From: Faecalibacterium sp. An122
GTDB lineage: Bacteria > Bacillota > Clostridia > Oscillospirales > Ruminococcaceae
Length of the DNA: 63,927 bases
Assembly: GCF_002160895.1 (NCBI RefSeq)
Contig: NZ_NFLL01000016.1
Span: 1-63,927 of the forward strand
Reading direction: 5' to 3'
The translations under genes and the position numbers were made by a program. The notes beneath the pieces are model-generated. The model was given only the letters and a program-made list of their open reading frames with translations, was not told the origin of the DNA and made no database searches. Each line of letters opens with the position of its first letter. The stretch's first letter is position 1. This document shows positions 33,537 to 44,393 of the stretch, one piece after another.

Positions 33537-33652
33537 CAGCTGCGTCGCAAGAGTGACAAAGTCACGCTGCACCGCCGGTGGAATCATCCACTTTACGGCA
33601 TCACTGCACCCCCGCGTGCGCCGAGCGCACCGGTGAATGGAGGGAAGCTTTT

Positions 33653-36265
<2,613 letters not shown>

Positions 36266-36303
36266 AGCCTCTGTAAAGGGGTGGGCAAATCCGGCCCGGC
36301 CCC

Positions 36304-36392
36304 TTGAATACATGGGCTAAATATGCTATGATAAGCATTGAAATGTGCTTTCCGTCGCCGGAAGCCGGCGTCGGGAGGCACATTTTTTTGGG
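36304..36392 (+). ncRNA. Promoter plus strong terminator: attenuator or roughly 55-nt RNA
   Basis: TTGAAT (36304-36309), 17-bp spacer, TATGAT (36327-36332), then about 10 nt later a long hairpin (ATGTGC..CGCCGG-aa-GCCGGCG..GGCACAT, 36349-36384) and T7. It lies 137 bp upstream of the CNNM transporter gene, so it may be an attenuator for that gene or an independent small RNA. The following 36393-36528 holds GC hairpins but no ORF. Confidence 0.5.
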
Positions 36393-36528
36393 CGGACGCT
36401 CCGCCCATGCGCGGGAAAGCCGCCCTGTTCCGGGCCCTTTCCCCGGGCCTGTTTCCGGCCGTTGGAACCCGGCGGGCCCGTCCGTTTTTCACCCTTTGAC
36501 CAAAGAAAGTTGAGTTGATTTATCCATT

Positions 36529-37836
36529 ATGGACGATGGCAGTATGATGATCGTTGCGGCGCTGGTCGTGTTGATCGCTCTTTCCGGCTTTTTCTCCGCT
36601 TCCGAGACCGCCTATTCCTCTCTGAACGAGATCCGGCTGAAAAACCGGGCCGAAAACGGCGACCAAAAGGCCGCGCGGGTGCTGGCGCTGGCGGAGCAGT
36701 ATGACAAGCTCCTGTCCACCATCCTCATCGGCAACAACATCGTAAACATCTCGGCCTCCTCTCTGGGTACTGTTCTCTTTATCCAGCTGGTGGGCGCCGA
36801 AAAGGGCCCCACCCTCTCCACCATTGTGCTGACGGTGGTGGTGCTGATCTTCGGCGAGGTCACCCCCAAGAGCATGGCCAAGGAATCCCCCGAGGCATTC
36901 GCCACCGCGGTGGCCCCCATCCTGCAGGTGATTGTCACCCTGCTGACCCCGCTGAACTGGCTGTTCACCCAGTGGAAAACGCTGATCGGCCATTTCTTCC
37001 GCGCTCAGGAGGAGCCCGACACCATCACCGAGGGCGAGCTGATCACCATGGTCTCGGAGGCCGAGAGCGAAGGCGAGCTGACCGACCGGGAGGGCGAGCT
37101 GATCCGCAGCGCCATTGAGTTCGACGACGTGGAGGTCCAGGAAATCCTGACCCCCCGCGTGGACGTGGTGGCTGTGCGGGATACCACCCCGCTGGAGGAG
37201 CTGGCCCAGGTCTTTGCCGAATCGGGCTATTCCCGTCTGCCGGTCTATCACGGCACCATCGATGACATCATCGGCGTGGTCCACGAAAAGGACTATTATC
37301 TGGCCCGCCTCCACAAGCAGACCACCCTGCAGAGCCTGGTGACCCCGGCTCTGTTCACCACCGGCACCACCAAGATCTCCGCCATGCTCCGCACCTTCCG
37401 CGAGGAGCACCATCACATGGCGGTGGTGGTGGACGAATACGGCGGCACCGAGGGCATCATCACCCTGGAGGACATCCTGGAGGAGCTGGTGGGCGAAATC
37501 TGGGACGAACACGACGAGGCAGTGGAGGACTTCCGCCAGCAGTCGGACGGCAGCTGGCTGGTGTCCGGCTCGGCCAGCGTGGATGACCTGTACGACAAAC
37601 TGGACATCCCGCCCCAGGAGACCGACTCCAACACCGTCAACGGCCTGCTGCAGGACCTGACCGGCCATCTGCCCAAGGTCGGGGACGGCTTCCGGCTGGG
37701 GAACTACAGCGGCGTGGTCACCCACACCGCCCGCCGCCGGGTGGCGGAAATCCGCCTGACCCCCATCCCGCCCCGGCCCGAGGAAAACGAGAACCCGGCG
37801 CCCCGCCGCTTCTCCCGCTCCTCGGAATCTGCATAA
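36529..37836 (+). CDS. CNNM/CorB-family membrane protein with CBS and CorC domains
   Basis: 435 residues. N-terminal DUF21/CNNM membrane domain (about 1-140; SGFFSASETAYSSLNEIRLK and the loop GNNIVNI), a CBS pair (about 205-330; EILTPRVDVVAV and VVVDEYGGTEGIITLEDILEE) and the CorC/HlyC domain (about 350-425). The family includes Mg2+ transporters; older names call it hemolysin. The ribosome site is weak (AAGAAAG). A C-terminal Pro/Arg tail ends the chain. Confidence 0.92.
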   Translation: MDDGSMMIVAALVVLIALSGFFSASETAYSSLNEIRLKNRAENGDQKAARVLALAEQYDKLLSTILIGNNIVNISASSLGTVLFIQLVGAEKGPTLSTIVLTVVVLIFGEVTPKSMAKESPEAFATAVAPILQVIVTLLTPLNWLFTQWKTLIGHFFRAQEEPDTITEGELITMVSEAESEGELTDREGELIRSAIEFDDVEVQEILTPRVDVVAVRDTTPLEELAQVFAESGYSRLPVYHGTIDDIIGVVHEKDYYLARLHKQTTLQSLVTPALFTTGTTKISAMLRTFREEHHHMAVVVDEYGGTEGIITLEDILEELVGEIWDEHDEAVEDFRQQSDGSWLVSGSASVDDLYDKLDIPPQETDSNTVNGLLQDLTGHLPKVGDGFRLGNYSGVVTHTARRRVAEIRLTPIPPRPEENENPAPRRFSRSSESA

Positions 37837-37852
37837 CGTCACATAACACAGC

Positions 37853-37888
37853 GCCCCGCTGGTCCTGAAACCGGCGGGGCGTTTTTGT
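37853..37888. terminator. Terminator between convergent genes
   Basis: CGCCCCGC..GCGGGGCG stem with a T5 run on the plus strand. Confidence 0.85.
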
Positions 37889-37890
37889 TG

Positions 37891-38727
37891 TCAGGTTTCC
37901 CGGGCCTCGTTTTCCACATAGAAGGCGATTTTAGTGATGTATTCGCTCTCATCGTGGGTGGTGAGGTAGTCGTTGATGCAGAATTCGTAGGAGTCGGACA
38001 CAATCCGCAGGCCGTTGTCCCGGCAATAGTCCAGTAGCTGCCGGTAGGACCGGCCCACCGACAGATAATCCCCCACATGGTAGATGCAGGCCAGCCGTCC
38101 CGCCGGCATCCGATGGATGTTCCCGGCCTGGTCGGTCTTTTCGATGGGCAGAAAGGCCAGGGAAGCCTCGGTGTACCGCCCCGCCAAAATCCGCTCCCGC
38201 GGCACCACCACCCCGCACTGGAAAAACACCGGCAGCTTTTCCCGGAAAGCCTCGGCAAAGCACTGCTTGGTGGCCACGCTGATTTCCCGCAGGGTACAGG
38301 GCGGCTCCACCGGCCGGCAGAGGAGATACTGTTCTCCGGCGTATTCCAGGCCGATGTTCTGCCCCGGCCGGCAGTGGGCCAGCGAGGCCTCCATCTGGCC
38401 GCACCGGTTCTGGACCCGGCTGCGGAGCATCCGCAGCTCCTCGATTTTCTGGTCGATGACGTCCAGCTGACGGTGCAGGGTGGCCAGGCTGCTGTCCAGG
38501 TCATAGTGTTCCATATGGGCCCGGATCTCCTGCAGGGAAAAGCCGATCTTCTTCATAATCAGGATGGTGTCCAGATAGTCGATCTGGCTGGCGCTGTAAT
38601 AGCGGTAGCCGTTGTCCGGGTCCACCCAGGTGGGCCGGAACAGCCCGATTTTATCGTAGAAAATCAGGGTCTGTTTGGAGATGTTCTGATAGCGGGCCAC
38701 CTCGCCGATCGAAAAGAGATTTTCCAT
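37891..38727 (-). CDS. MerR-family regulator with a GyrI-like effector domain
   Basis: 278 residues. N-terminal MerR helix-turn-helix (FSIGEVARYQNISKQTLIFYDKIGLFRP), a dimerisation coiled coil (about 75-112), then a C-terminal domain like BmrR/GyrI (about 120-275) that could bind a small hydrophobic ligand. It is divergent from a YitT-like gene whose promoter has the 19-bp spacer typical of MerR activation. Confidence 0.9.
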   Translation of the reverse strand: MENLFSIGEVARYQNISKQTLIFYDKIGLFRPTWVDPDNGYRYYSASQIDYLDTILIMKKIGFSLQEIRAHMEHYDLDSSLATLHRQLDVIDQKIEELRMLRSRVQNRCGQMEASLAHCRPGQNIGLEYAGEQYLLCRPVEPPCTLREISVATKQCFAEAFREKLPVFFQCGVVVPRERILAGRYTEASLAFLPIEKTDQAGNIHRMPAGRLACIYHVGDYLSVGRSYRQLLDYCRDNGLRIVSDSYEFCINDYLTTHDESEYITKIAFYVENEARET

Positions 38728-38737
38728 GTCTGCCCCC

Positions 38738-38768
38738 TTGACACTATAGTTACTATATCCTTTATACT
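38738..38768 (+). promoter_or_regulatory. MerR-type promoter with 19-bp spacer and dyad
   Basis: TTGACA (38738-38743), 19-bp spacer, TATACT (38763-38768). The spacer contains the palindrome ATAGT-T-ACTAT. Over-long spacers with a central dyad are the hallmark of MerR-activated promoters. Confidence 0.85.
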
Positions 38769-38810
38769 ATCATTGTAATGAAATCCATCCGCAATGCAAG
38801 AGGAGTTTGT

Positions 38811-39464
38811 ATGTCTCGCAGCACCGTATCCGTCTGGCTCCGCCGTCTGGGAGAGGGAATTACCTTCCGGCGGGTGGGGCTCATCCTTCTGGGCGCCATG
38901 ATCGCCACCTTCGGCATCCACAACATTCACCAGCAGACCGGCATCACCGAGGGCGGCGTCATCGGCCTGATGCTGTTCGTCGAGCACTGGCTGGGGGTTT
39001 CCCCCGCCTTCATCACCCCGGTGCTGGACCTGAGCTGTTATCTGCTGGCCTTCAAGTATCTGGGCGGCGGCTTTATCAAGATTTCCGCCATTTCCACCCT
39101 CAGCGTATCCCTGTTTTACAAGCTGTGGGAACAGTTCCCGCCCATGCTGCCCGACCTGTCCGGCCATCCTCTGATGGCGGCCCTGGCGGGCGCCCTGTTT
39201 GTGGGCGTCGGAGTGGGCATCATTGTGCGGCAGGGCGGGTCCAGCGGCGGCGACGACGCCCTGGCCCTCACCATTTCCCGGGTCAGCGGGTGGCGGCTGT
39301 CCCGCTCTTACCTGTTCACCGACCTGGTGGTCCTGTTCCTCTCCCTCAGCTACATCCCCCTGACCCGCATCGCCTTCTCCCTGATTACCGTCACCCTGTC
39401 CTCCTACCTCATCGACCGCATCCAGAATTTCACCTTCCGCCGGCCCATGCGGGAGACCCAATAA
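38811..39464 (+). CDS. YitT-family membrane protein, membrane part only
   Basis: 217 residues, about five to six membrane segments: RRVGLILLGAMIATFGIHNIHQQTGITEGG and VRQGGSSGGDDALAL correspond to the YitT glycine motifs. It lacks the cytoplasmic DUF2179 domain of the paralogue at 26032. AGAGGAG precedes the ATG at 38811; an in-frame upstream start overlaps the promoter. Probably the target of the divergent MerR regulator. Substrate unknown. Confidence 0.88.
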   Translation: MSRSTVSVWLRRLGEGITFRRVGLILLGAMIATFGIHNIHQQTGITEGGVIGLMLFVEHWLGVSPAFITPVLDLSCYLLAFKYLGGGFIKISAISTLSVSLFYKLWEQFPPMLPDLSGHPLMAALAGALFVGVGVGIIVRQGGSSGGDDALALTISRVSGWRLSRSYLFTDLVVLFLSLSYIPLTRIAFSLITVTLSSYLIDRIQNFTFRRPMRETQ

Positions 39465-39471
39465 CTGCAAA

Positions 39472-39506
39472 AGCGGCAGCTGTTTTCACAGCTGCCGCTT
39501 TTTGCG
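39472..39506. terminator. Bidirectional terminator
   Basis: AAAGCGGCAGCTG-ttttcacagctgccgctttttg: stem GCGGCAGCTG/CAGCTGCCGC with A and T runs. Confidence 0.9.
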
Positions 39507-39521
39507 GTTTCCGATGAACGC

Positions 39522-40406
39522 TCAGGCTTCCGCCTTGCCGGCGGTGCAGTAGTCCACGATGTGGCGGAACATCTGTTCCACCGCCGGGGCCATGGCCGAG
39601 GGCCGGGGCAGAGCCAGACCCACCACGCGCTCCTCCGAGGGCTCGATGGGCAGGATCTGGATATTGGCCTGGCAATCCTTCACCGTCAGCTGGGGCAGGA
39701 TGGACATGCCCACGCCGGCCTCCACCATGGCGATGTTGGCCATGTCGTCGATGACATGGCAGCAGCGCTGAACCCCGATCTTGTACTTCTTCAAAAACCG
39801 GCGCATGTCGGCGTCGGTGGCGTCACCCTGCACCACAAAGTTTTTCTGGCTCATCATGGCGGGGGTCATCACCCCGTCGGGCGGAGCGGGCCAGTCGGCC
39901 GGCAGCAGGGCCAGCAGCGGCTCCCGCAACAGCTCGGTCAGGGTGAACTCCTCCTGACAGCTGGAGGCCAGAAAACCAATGTCCACCTGGCCGCTGCGCA
40001 GCCATTCCTTGACGTCGTCGTAGGTGCCCTGATAGACCTCCACGTCGATCTGCGGATACTGGGCCTTGAAGCTCTGGAGGATGCCCGGCAGCAGATGGGT
40101 GCACACCGAGCTGAAGGTCCCCAGACGAACCTTGCCCTTTTCCAGGCCGTTGAGGCGGGCAATGCTCTGCTGCAGGGCTTCATCGCTGTTCAGCACCGCC
40201 CGAATGGCCGGGTAAAGGGATGCGCCGTAGCTGGTCATGGTCACGCCGCTTTTGCCGCGGGTGAACAGGGCAAAGCCCAGCTCCTCCTCCATCACGGCGA
40301 TTGCGTGGCTGATGGCGGAGGGAGTCAGATGGAGCTGCTGGGCCGCCTTGTTGAAGCTGCCCTGCCGCGCCACCGCGTCGAAGATCTCATACGAAAACAA
40401 AGTCAT
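39522..40406 (-). CDS. LysR-family transcriptional regulator
   Basis: 294 residues. N-terminal helix-turn-helix (FDAVARQGSFNKAAQQLHLTPSAISHAI) and a periplasmic-binding-like effector domain (VRLGTFSSVCTHLLPGIL onward). The ATG at 40406 has GGGGAAG about 8 nt upstream and is preferred over a GTG three codons earlier. No divergent target gene is present. An inverted repeat in its own leader suggests autoregulation. Confidence 0.92.
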   Translation of the reverse strand: MTLFSYEIFDAVARQGSFNKAAQQLHLTPSAISHAIAVMEEELGFALFTRGKSGVTMTSYGASLYPAIRAVLNSDEALQQSIARLNGLEKGKVRLGTFSSVCTHLLPGILQSFKAQYPQIDVEVYQGTYDDVKEWLRSGQVDIGFLASSCQEEFTLTELLREPLLALLPADWPAPPDGVMTPAMMSQKNFVVQGDATDADMRRFLKKYKIGVQRCCHVIDDMANIAMVEAGVGMSILPQLTVKDCQANIQILPIEPSEERVVGLALPRPSAMAPAVEQMFRHIVDYCTAGKAEA

Positions 40407-40434
40407 CCGATACACTTCCCCACTTGTGAATCTT

Positions 40435-40503
40435 CTTCATCTTTTATGTGAAGGTGATGAAGTTCCTTGTGTTGAGTGTACTATCTCCCCCGCCCTTTGT
40501 CAA
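40435..40503 (-). promoter_or_regulatory. lysR promoter and candidate LysR box
   Basis: Minus strand TTGACA (40503-40498), 17-bp spacer, TACACT (40480-40475). Downstream of the start lies the dyad CTTCATC-N14-GATGAAG (40435-40462). Confidence 0.7.
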
Positions 40504-40528
40504 GCGGTATCACCCTTGTTTCACCAGC

Positions 40529-40768
40529 TTACTGTCCGCGGAAGGCCTTGAGAGCCTCGTCGGCCCGGATGGCCGCCGGGGTAAAGCTGTTGTTTTTCCA
40601 CCAGGCGGCCAGGGACGCGGCCACGGTGAGGCCCGAAGTCACCAGCTGTTCCAGCTGGCTGTCCTCGATGGGCAGCACCGGCTTGCCCGCCGCCGACAGG
40701 ATCTGGTTGGTCAGGGCCAGGGCCAGGCAGGCGGTGCGGGCAATGGTGCCAATGGAAATTTCGTTCAT
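40529..40768 (-). CDS. Phage holin, SPP1-like family
   Basis: 79 residues with one hydrophobic N-terminal helix (GTIARTACLALALTNQILSAAG) and a second segment (TSGLTVAASLAAWW). The C-terminal KNNSFTPAAIRADEALKAF is characteristic of SPP1/phi-LC3-type holins. It would form pores that release endolysin. Last gene of the lysis cassette. Confidence 0.85.
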   Translation of the reverse strand: MNEISIGTIARTACLALALTNQILSAAGKPVLPIEDSQLEQLVTSGLTVAASLAAWWKNNSFTPAAIRADEALKAFRGQ

Positions 40769-40784
40769 GGCGTACTCCTTTCTT

Positions 40785-41012
40785 TTAGGTAAGGTGTTCC
40801 AGTTTGTTTTCCAGGTCCCCGATGCGGTGGTCGGCGACCTTCATCTTTTCTTCCAGCACCGGCACCCGCTGGGCGAAATTGTTGTGGAGCCGGACCTCCC
40901 GGGTCAGCTCCTCCAGCTTGGTGTCGGTGACGGCCTGGCTTTTGCTGTTGGCGATCAGGACCCCCACCAGGGTCACCGCCCCCGACAGGGCGGCCGCGAT
41001 GACGCTCTCCAT
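40785..41012 (-). CDS. XhlA-like small membrane/coiled-coil protein
   Basis: 75 residues: an N-terminal membrane helix (VIAAALSGAVTLVGVLIAN) and a heptad-rich coiled coil (LEELTREVRLHNNF...LEEKMKVADHRIGDLENKLEHL). This resembles phage hemolysin XhlA/holin-assisting proteins encoded between endolysin and holin. The start is only 4 bp after the endolysin stop. Confidence 0.65.
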   Translation of the reverse strand: MESVIAAALSGAVTLVGVLIANSKSQAVTDTKLEELTREVRLHNNFAQRVPVLEEKMKVADHRIGDLENKLEHLT

Positions 41013-41016
41013 TCCA

Positions 41017-41640
41017 TCACCCCCGCAGCCCGGTCAGGCCTGCCCGGGTGATGATGGAGGGATAGTCCTTGTAGGCGTGGGAGATGTCCACGTTTCCGGC
41101 GATGCCCTCCAGCTGGCCGGTGCTGGTGTACTGCCACATCCCATGGCTGCGGTCGGGGCGCTGGCCGCGATAGTCGGCAATCCACAGATCGTAGGCCGCC
41201 AGACGGTCCATATCCAGCTCGGTGTTGGCGTAATAGGTATAGGTGTACACCATGGCGTACAGGCCCCAGCTCTCGATGGTATCGGCGGCATAGGCCACCA
41301 GGTCGGTGAGGGCGTCGGCGCTCAAAGGCTTGAGCTTGTTGTCCTCCACGTCCACCGCCACCGGCAGGGTCAGGGTTTTGCCGGTCAGCGCCTGGCGCAG
41401 CATGGCCAGCTCGGCGGCGGCCGTCTGGACGTCCTGGGCGTAGGTGTAGTAGTACACCCCCACCGGAATCCCCAGCCGCCTGCACTCGGCATAGTTGCGC
41501 TCAAACTGGGGGTCGATGTAGATGCCGCCGAAACTCTTGTTGGTGGACACCGTCTTGAGCATGGCCCCGCCGATCTTCCCCGCCAGCCGCTCCCAGTCGA
41601 TCACCCCCTGGTAGCGGCTCACGTCAATGATATCCTTCAT
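41017..41640 (-). CDS. GH25 endolysin (phage-type lysozyme)
   Basis: 207 residues, a single glycoside hydrolase 25 domain cutting peptidoglycan between MurNAc and GlcNAc. Active-site blocks: DVSRYQGVIDWERL (catalytic Asp), YYYTYA, LPVAVDVEDNKL (Asp/Glu) and LWIADY. No signal peptide, so release depends on the holin. AAAGGAGG precedes the ATG. It differs from the secreted GH25 at 49263. Confidence 0.92.
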   Translation of the reverse strand: MKDIIDVSRYQGVIDWERLAGKIGGAMLKTVSTNKSFGGIYIDPQFERNYAECRRLGIPVGVYYYTYAQDVQTAAAELAMLRQALTGKTLTLPVAVDVEDNKLKPLSADALTDLVAYAADTIESWGLYAMVYTYTYYANTELDMDRLAAYDLWIADYRGQRPDRSHGMWQYTSTGQLEGIAGNVDISHAYKDYPSIITRAGLTGLRG

Positions 41641-41657
41641 AATCCTCCTTTCCGGCG

Positions 41658-41699
41658 TCAGCCGCCTGTGAAACGGTCCGGGCCGCTGTTGTACTGCAT
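41658..41699 (-). CDS. Thirteen-residue ORF before the endolysin
   Basis: Encodes MQYNSGPDRFTGG with a near-perfect ribosome site (AAAGGAGGGC) and a stop 17 nt before the endolysin start. It may be a tiny phage protein, the surviving end of an upstream phage gene, or a leader. Low certainty. Confidence 0.3.
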   Translation of the reverse strand: MQYNSGPDRFTGG

Positions 41700-41993
41700 G
41701 GGTTCTGCCCTCCTTTCTGCGGTTTTCTCCGGTCTCAGCCTACCACAGCGCCGCACCGGCGGCCAGTGTGGCCTTTTGGACCGGATTTCCCGGCGTTTTT
41801 CCCGCAGAAAACTGCGCCCCGGGGCCCTGCCCCCGGCGCCGGAGGGCGGGCTCTGTTATACAATCCGCGCATCCATGTATACAAAATAGATATTTGCTTT
41901 TCCGGCGGCAGTGGAGTAAACTAGGAGACGTTTGTTTCTCTTGCGGAGAATCTTGGGTTTTTACACGATTATTGCGGAAAGAAGGCACAACAA
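41700..41993. other. Region between the lysis cassette and MATE gene
   Basis: No ORF. A possible promoter for the MATE gene, TTGCTT-N17-TAAACT, lies near 41896-41924. I see no clear promoter for the lysis cassette and no terminator. Confidence 0.4.
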
Positions 41994-43361
41994 ATGAAGC
42001 GGCATTCCCCTGACGTGGATATGTGCAGCGGCCCTCTGGTGGGCAATCTGCTGCGCTTTTCCATCCCGTTGATGGCTTCGGGTATTTTACAGCTCTTATT
42101 CAACGCGGCGGATATCATCGTGCTGGGCCAGTTCGCCAGCAGCAGCGCCATGGCGGCGGTGGGCGCCACCTCCTCCCTGAACAGCCTGATGGTCAACCTG
42201 TTCCTGGGCCTGTCCATCGGCTGCAGCGTGGTGATGGCCCGCAGCTACGGCGCCCAGGACTGGCGGCGGGTCCACGACACCGTCCACACCGCCCTGCTTC
42301 TGGCTCTGTTCTGCGGCGTGGTGCTGGTGGCGGTGGGCGTCCCTCTGATGCCCATTTTGCTGCGCTGGATGGACACCCCCGCCGACCTGCTGGACCAGTC
42401 CATCCTCTACATGCGGATCGTCTTTGTGGGCATGCCCGCCATGATGATCTATGACTTCGGCGCAGGCATCCTGCGGGCCACCGGCGACACCCGCCGCCCC
42501 CTGTTTTTCCTGACCGCCGCCGGCATCACCAACGCCGGTCTGAACGTCATCTTCGTCCTGTTCCTGCAGATGGACGTGGCGGGCGTCGCCCTGGCCACCT
42601 CCATCTCCCAGTATCTTTCGGCGTTCCTGGTGATCCAGTGCCTGAGTGAACCGGGCACCCACTACCAGCTCCACCCCCGGGAAATGCGTCTGTGCAAGCC
42701 GGTGCTGGTGCAGATTGTCCGGGTGGGCCTGCCCGCCGGCATCCAGAGCGCGGTGTTCTCCATCTCCAACGTCCTGATTCAGTCCTCCATCAACAGTTTC
42801 GGGACCCTGGCGGTGGCCGGCGGCACCGCCTCCTCCAACATCGAGAACTTCGTCTACACCGCCATGAACTCGGTCTATCAGGCGGCCCTCAACTTCACCA
42901 GCCAGAACATCGGCGCCGGCAAAAAGGAGCGCATCCCCCTGATTCTGCGGGACTGCCTCTTGATTGTGTCGGTGATCGGCCTGGCCCTGGGCGGGCTGGC
43001 GGTTTTCTTCGGGCGGGAACTTTTGTCCATCTATTCCTCCGACCCCCAGATCATCCCCTACGGCCTGGAACGCATCCGCATCATCTGTCTGCCCTACCTG
43101 ATCTGCGGCCTGATGGATGTAACCTGCGGCGTGGTCCGCGGCATGGGCACCGCCGTCACCCCCACCATTGTCTCCCTGACCGGCGCCTGCGTCCTGCGGG
43201 TCATCTGGATTTACACCGTCTTTGCATCCTTCCACAACCTGACCGTCCTGTACCTGTCCTATCCCGTCACCTGGGCGGTCACCTTCACGGTGCATCTGAT
43301 CTGCTTTTCCTTCTTCTATCACCGGCTGTGCCGGATGCCGGCGGCCCCGGCCTGGGAATAA
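41994..43361 (+). CDS. MATE-family multidrug/metabolite exporter
   Basis: 455 residues, about 12 membrane helices in two halves, Na+ or H+ antiporter. Family motifs include LLRFSIPLMASGILQLLFNAADIIVLGQF and the second-half repeat from IVRVGLPAGIQSAVFSISNVLIQ. DinF/NorM type. AAAGAAGG precedes the ATG. Substrates cannot be read from sequence. Monocistronic with its own terminator. Confidence 0.93.
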   Translation: MKRHSPDVDMCSGPLVGNLLRFSIPLMASGILQLLFNAADIIVLGQFASSSAMAAVGATSSLNSLMVNLFLGLSIGCSVVMARSYGAQDWRRVHDTVHTALLLALFCGVVLVAVGVPLMPILLRWMDTPADLLDQSILYMRIVFVGMPAMMIYDFGAGILRATGDTRRPLFFLTAAGITNAGLNVIFVLFLQMDVAGVALATSISQYLSAFLVIQCLSEPGTHYQLHPREMRLCKPVLVQIVRVGLPAGIQSAVFSISNVLIQSSINSFGTLAVAGGTASSNIENFVYTAMNSVYQAALNFTSQNIGAGKKERIPLILRDCLLIVSVIGLALGGLAVFFGRELLSIYSSDPQIIPYGLERIRIICLPYLICGLMDVTCGVVRGMGTAVTPTIVSLTGACVLRVIWIYTVFASFHNLTVLYLSYPVTWAVTFTVHLICFSFFYHRLCRMPAAPAWE

Positions 43362-43394
43362 TCCCCGGCCCCTTCCCCGCTGCAATACCTATTA

Positions 43395-43450
43395 AATAAC
43401 AAAAGGTCCGAACCGGACGCCCTGCGCGCCCTGTCCGGACCTTTTTGTTA
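43395..43450 (+). terminator. Terminator after the MATE gene
   Basis: Long stem TAACAAAAGGTCCG..CGGACCTTTTTGTTA. Confidence 0.9.
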
Positions 43451-43487
43451 TGCCCAGAGGTTATATCAGCCTATGGGAGACAGGTAT

Positions 43488-43516
43488 TTGCTATTTCTCC
43501 CGGCCGGTTTTATACT
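43488..43516 (+). promoter_or_regulatory. Promoter of the cyclophilin-like lipoprotein gene
   Basis: TTGCTA (43488-43493), 17-bp spacer, TATACT (43511-43516). Confidence 0.65.
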
Positions 43517-43574
43517 GAAAACGGGGCGGCTGCACAGCCCGCCCTGCATCTTACTTTGAAAGGCGGTCCTGTCC

Positions 43575-44084
43575 ATGAACACGCTTGTTTTCCGGCTGCT
43601 GGGGTGCGTTCTGGCCGCGGTGCTTCTGGGAAGCTGTACGGCCCCTCTCCCGGCCGAAACCCCATCCAGCAGGGCGTCCAGCCCCGCCCCGACGGCGGCC
43701 GCTTCATCCATTCCTTCCAAGGAGGCAGAAACCATGACCATCCAACTGCAGGTAAACGGCCGCACCTTTGCGGCCACGCTGGAACAAAACGACGCCGCCC
43801 GGGCCCTGGCCCAGCGGCTGGCCGAATCTCCCCTGACCCTCCGGCTGCAAAATTACGGCGGCTTTGAAAAGGTAGGCCCCCTGGGCGAGAGCCTGCCCTC
43901 CAACGACCGCCAGACCACCACCCATGCGGGAGACATCGTCCTGTACCAGGGGGACCAGATCGTCCTTTTCTACGGCTCCAACAGCTGGAGCTATACCCGT
44001 CTGGGCCGGGTGAATGACCTGACCGGCTGGGCCGACGCCCTGGGCCGCGGCGACGTGACCGTCACCTTCTCGCTGGCCGAATAA
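43575..44084 (+). CDS. Lipoprotein with a cyclophilin-like fold domain
   Basis: 169 residues. Signal peptide with lipobox LLGSC (Cys 21), a Ser/Ala/Pro linker (22-50), then a domain starting MTIQLQVNGRTFAATLEQNDAARALAQRL and containing HAGDIVLYQGDQIVLFYGSNSWSYTRLGRV. This matches the bacterial cyclophilin-like family often seen on flavodoxin-linked or lone lipoproteins. Isomerase activity is not established for this group. Extracellular membrane-anchored. Confidence 0.82.
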   Translation: MNTLVFRLLGCVLAAVLLGSCTAPLPAETPSSRASSPAPTAAASSIPSKEAETMTIQLQVNGRTFAATLEQNDAARALAQRLAESPLTLRLQNYGGFEKVGPLGESLPSNDRQTTTHAGDIVLYQGDQIVLFYGSNSWSYTRLGRVNDLTGWADALGRGDVTVTFSLAE

Positions 44085-44098
44085 GACGTCCGGACAAT

Positions 44099-44143
44099 GA
44101 AAAAAGCACCAGAAACCATCCTGTGGTTCCTGGTGCTTTTCTG
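44099..44143. terminator. Terminator between the lipoprotein and tRNA genes
   Basis: AAAAGCACCAG..CTGGTGCTTTT stem with nested ACCA pairing, serving both convergent units. Confidence 0.85.
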
Positions 44144-44232
44144 GCGGAGTAGGAGGGATTTGAACCCTCGCGCCGGTTTCCCGACCTACGCCCTTAGCAG
44201 GGGCGCCTCTTCGGCCTCTTGAGTACTACTCC
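44142..44232 (-). tRNA. tRNA-Ser (GCT)
   Basis: Full cloverleaf on the minus strand with a long variable arm. The acceptor is GGAGTAG/CTACTCC, the anticodon loop is ctGCTaa, the T arm contains GGTTCAAAT, and CCA is encoded. Confidence 0.95.
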
Positions 44233-44268
44233 AGAGCAAAGTCAGCTAAAACTGATTCAATTAAAAAA

Positions 44269-44356
44269 TGGCGGAGAGAGTGGGATTCGAACCCACGGTG
44301 CGTTGCCGCACGGCAGTTTTCAAGACTGCTTCCTTAAACCACTCGGACATCTCTCC
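44269..44356 (-). tRNA. tRNA-Ser (TGA)
   Basis: Minus-strand cloverleaf with a long variable arm. The acceptor is GGAGAGA/TCTCTCC, the anticodon loop is ctTGAaa, the T arm is GGGTTCGAATCCC, and CCA is encoded. Transcribed first, 36 bp before tRNA-Ser(GCT). Confidence 0.95.
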
Positions 44357-44393
44357 TCGTGGGCACCCCATACGCCGTACCGAATGCCCATTT

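Noticed and set aside
40529-43361. A full prophage
   Set aside because: No integrase, terminase, capsid, tail or attachment-site repeats were found around the lysis genes.
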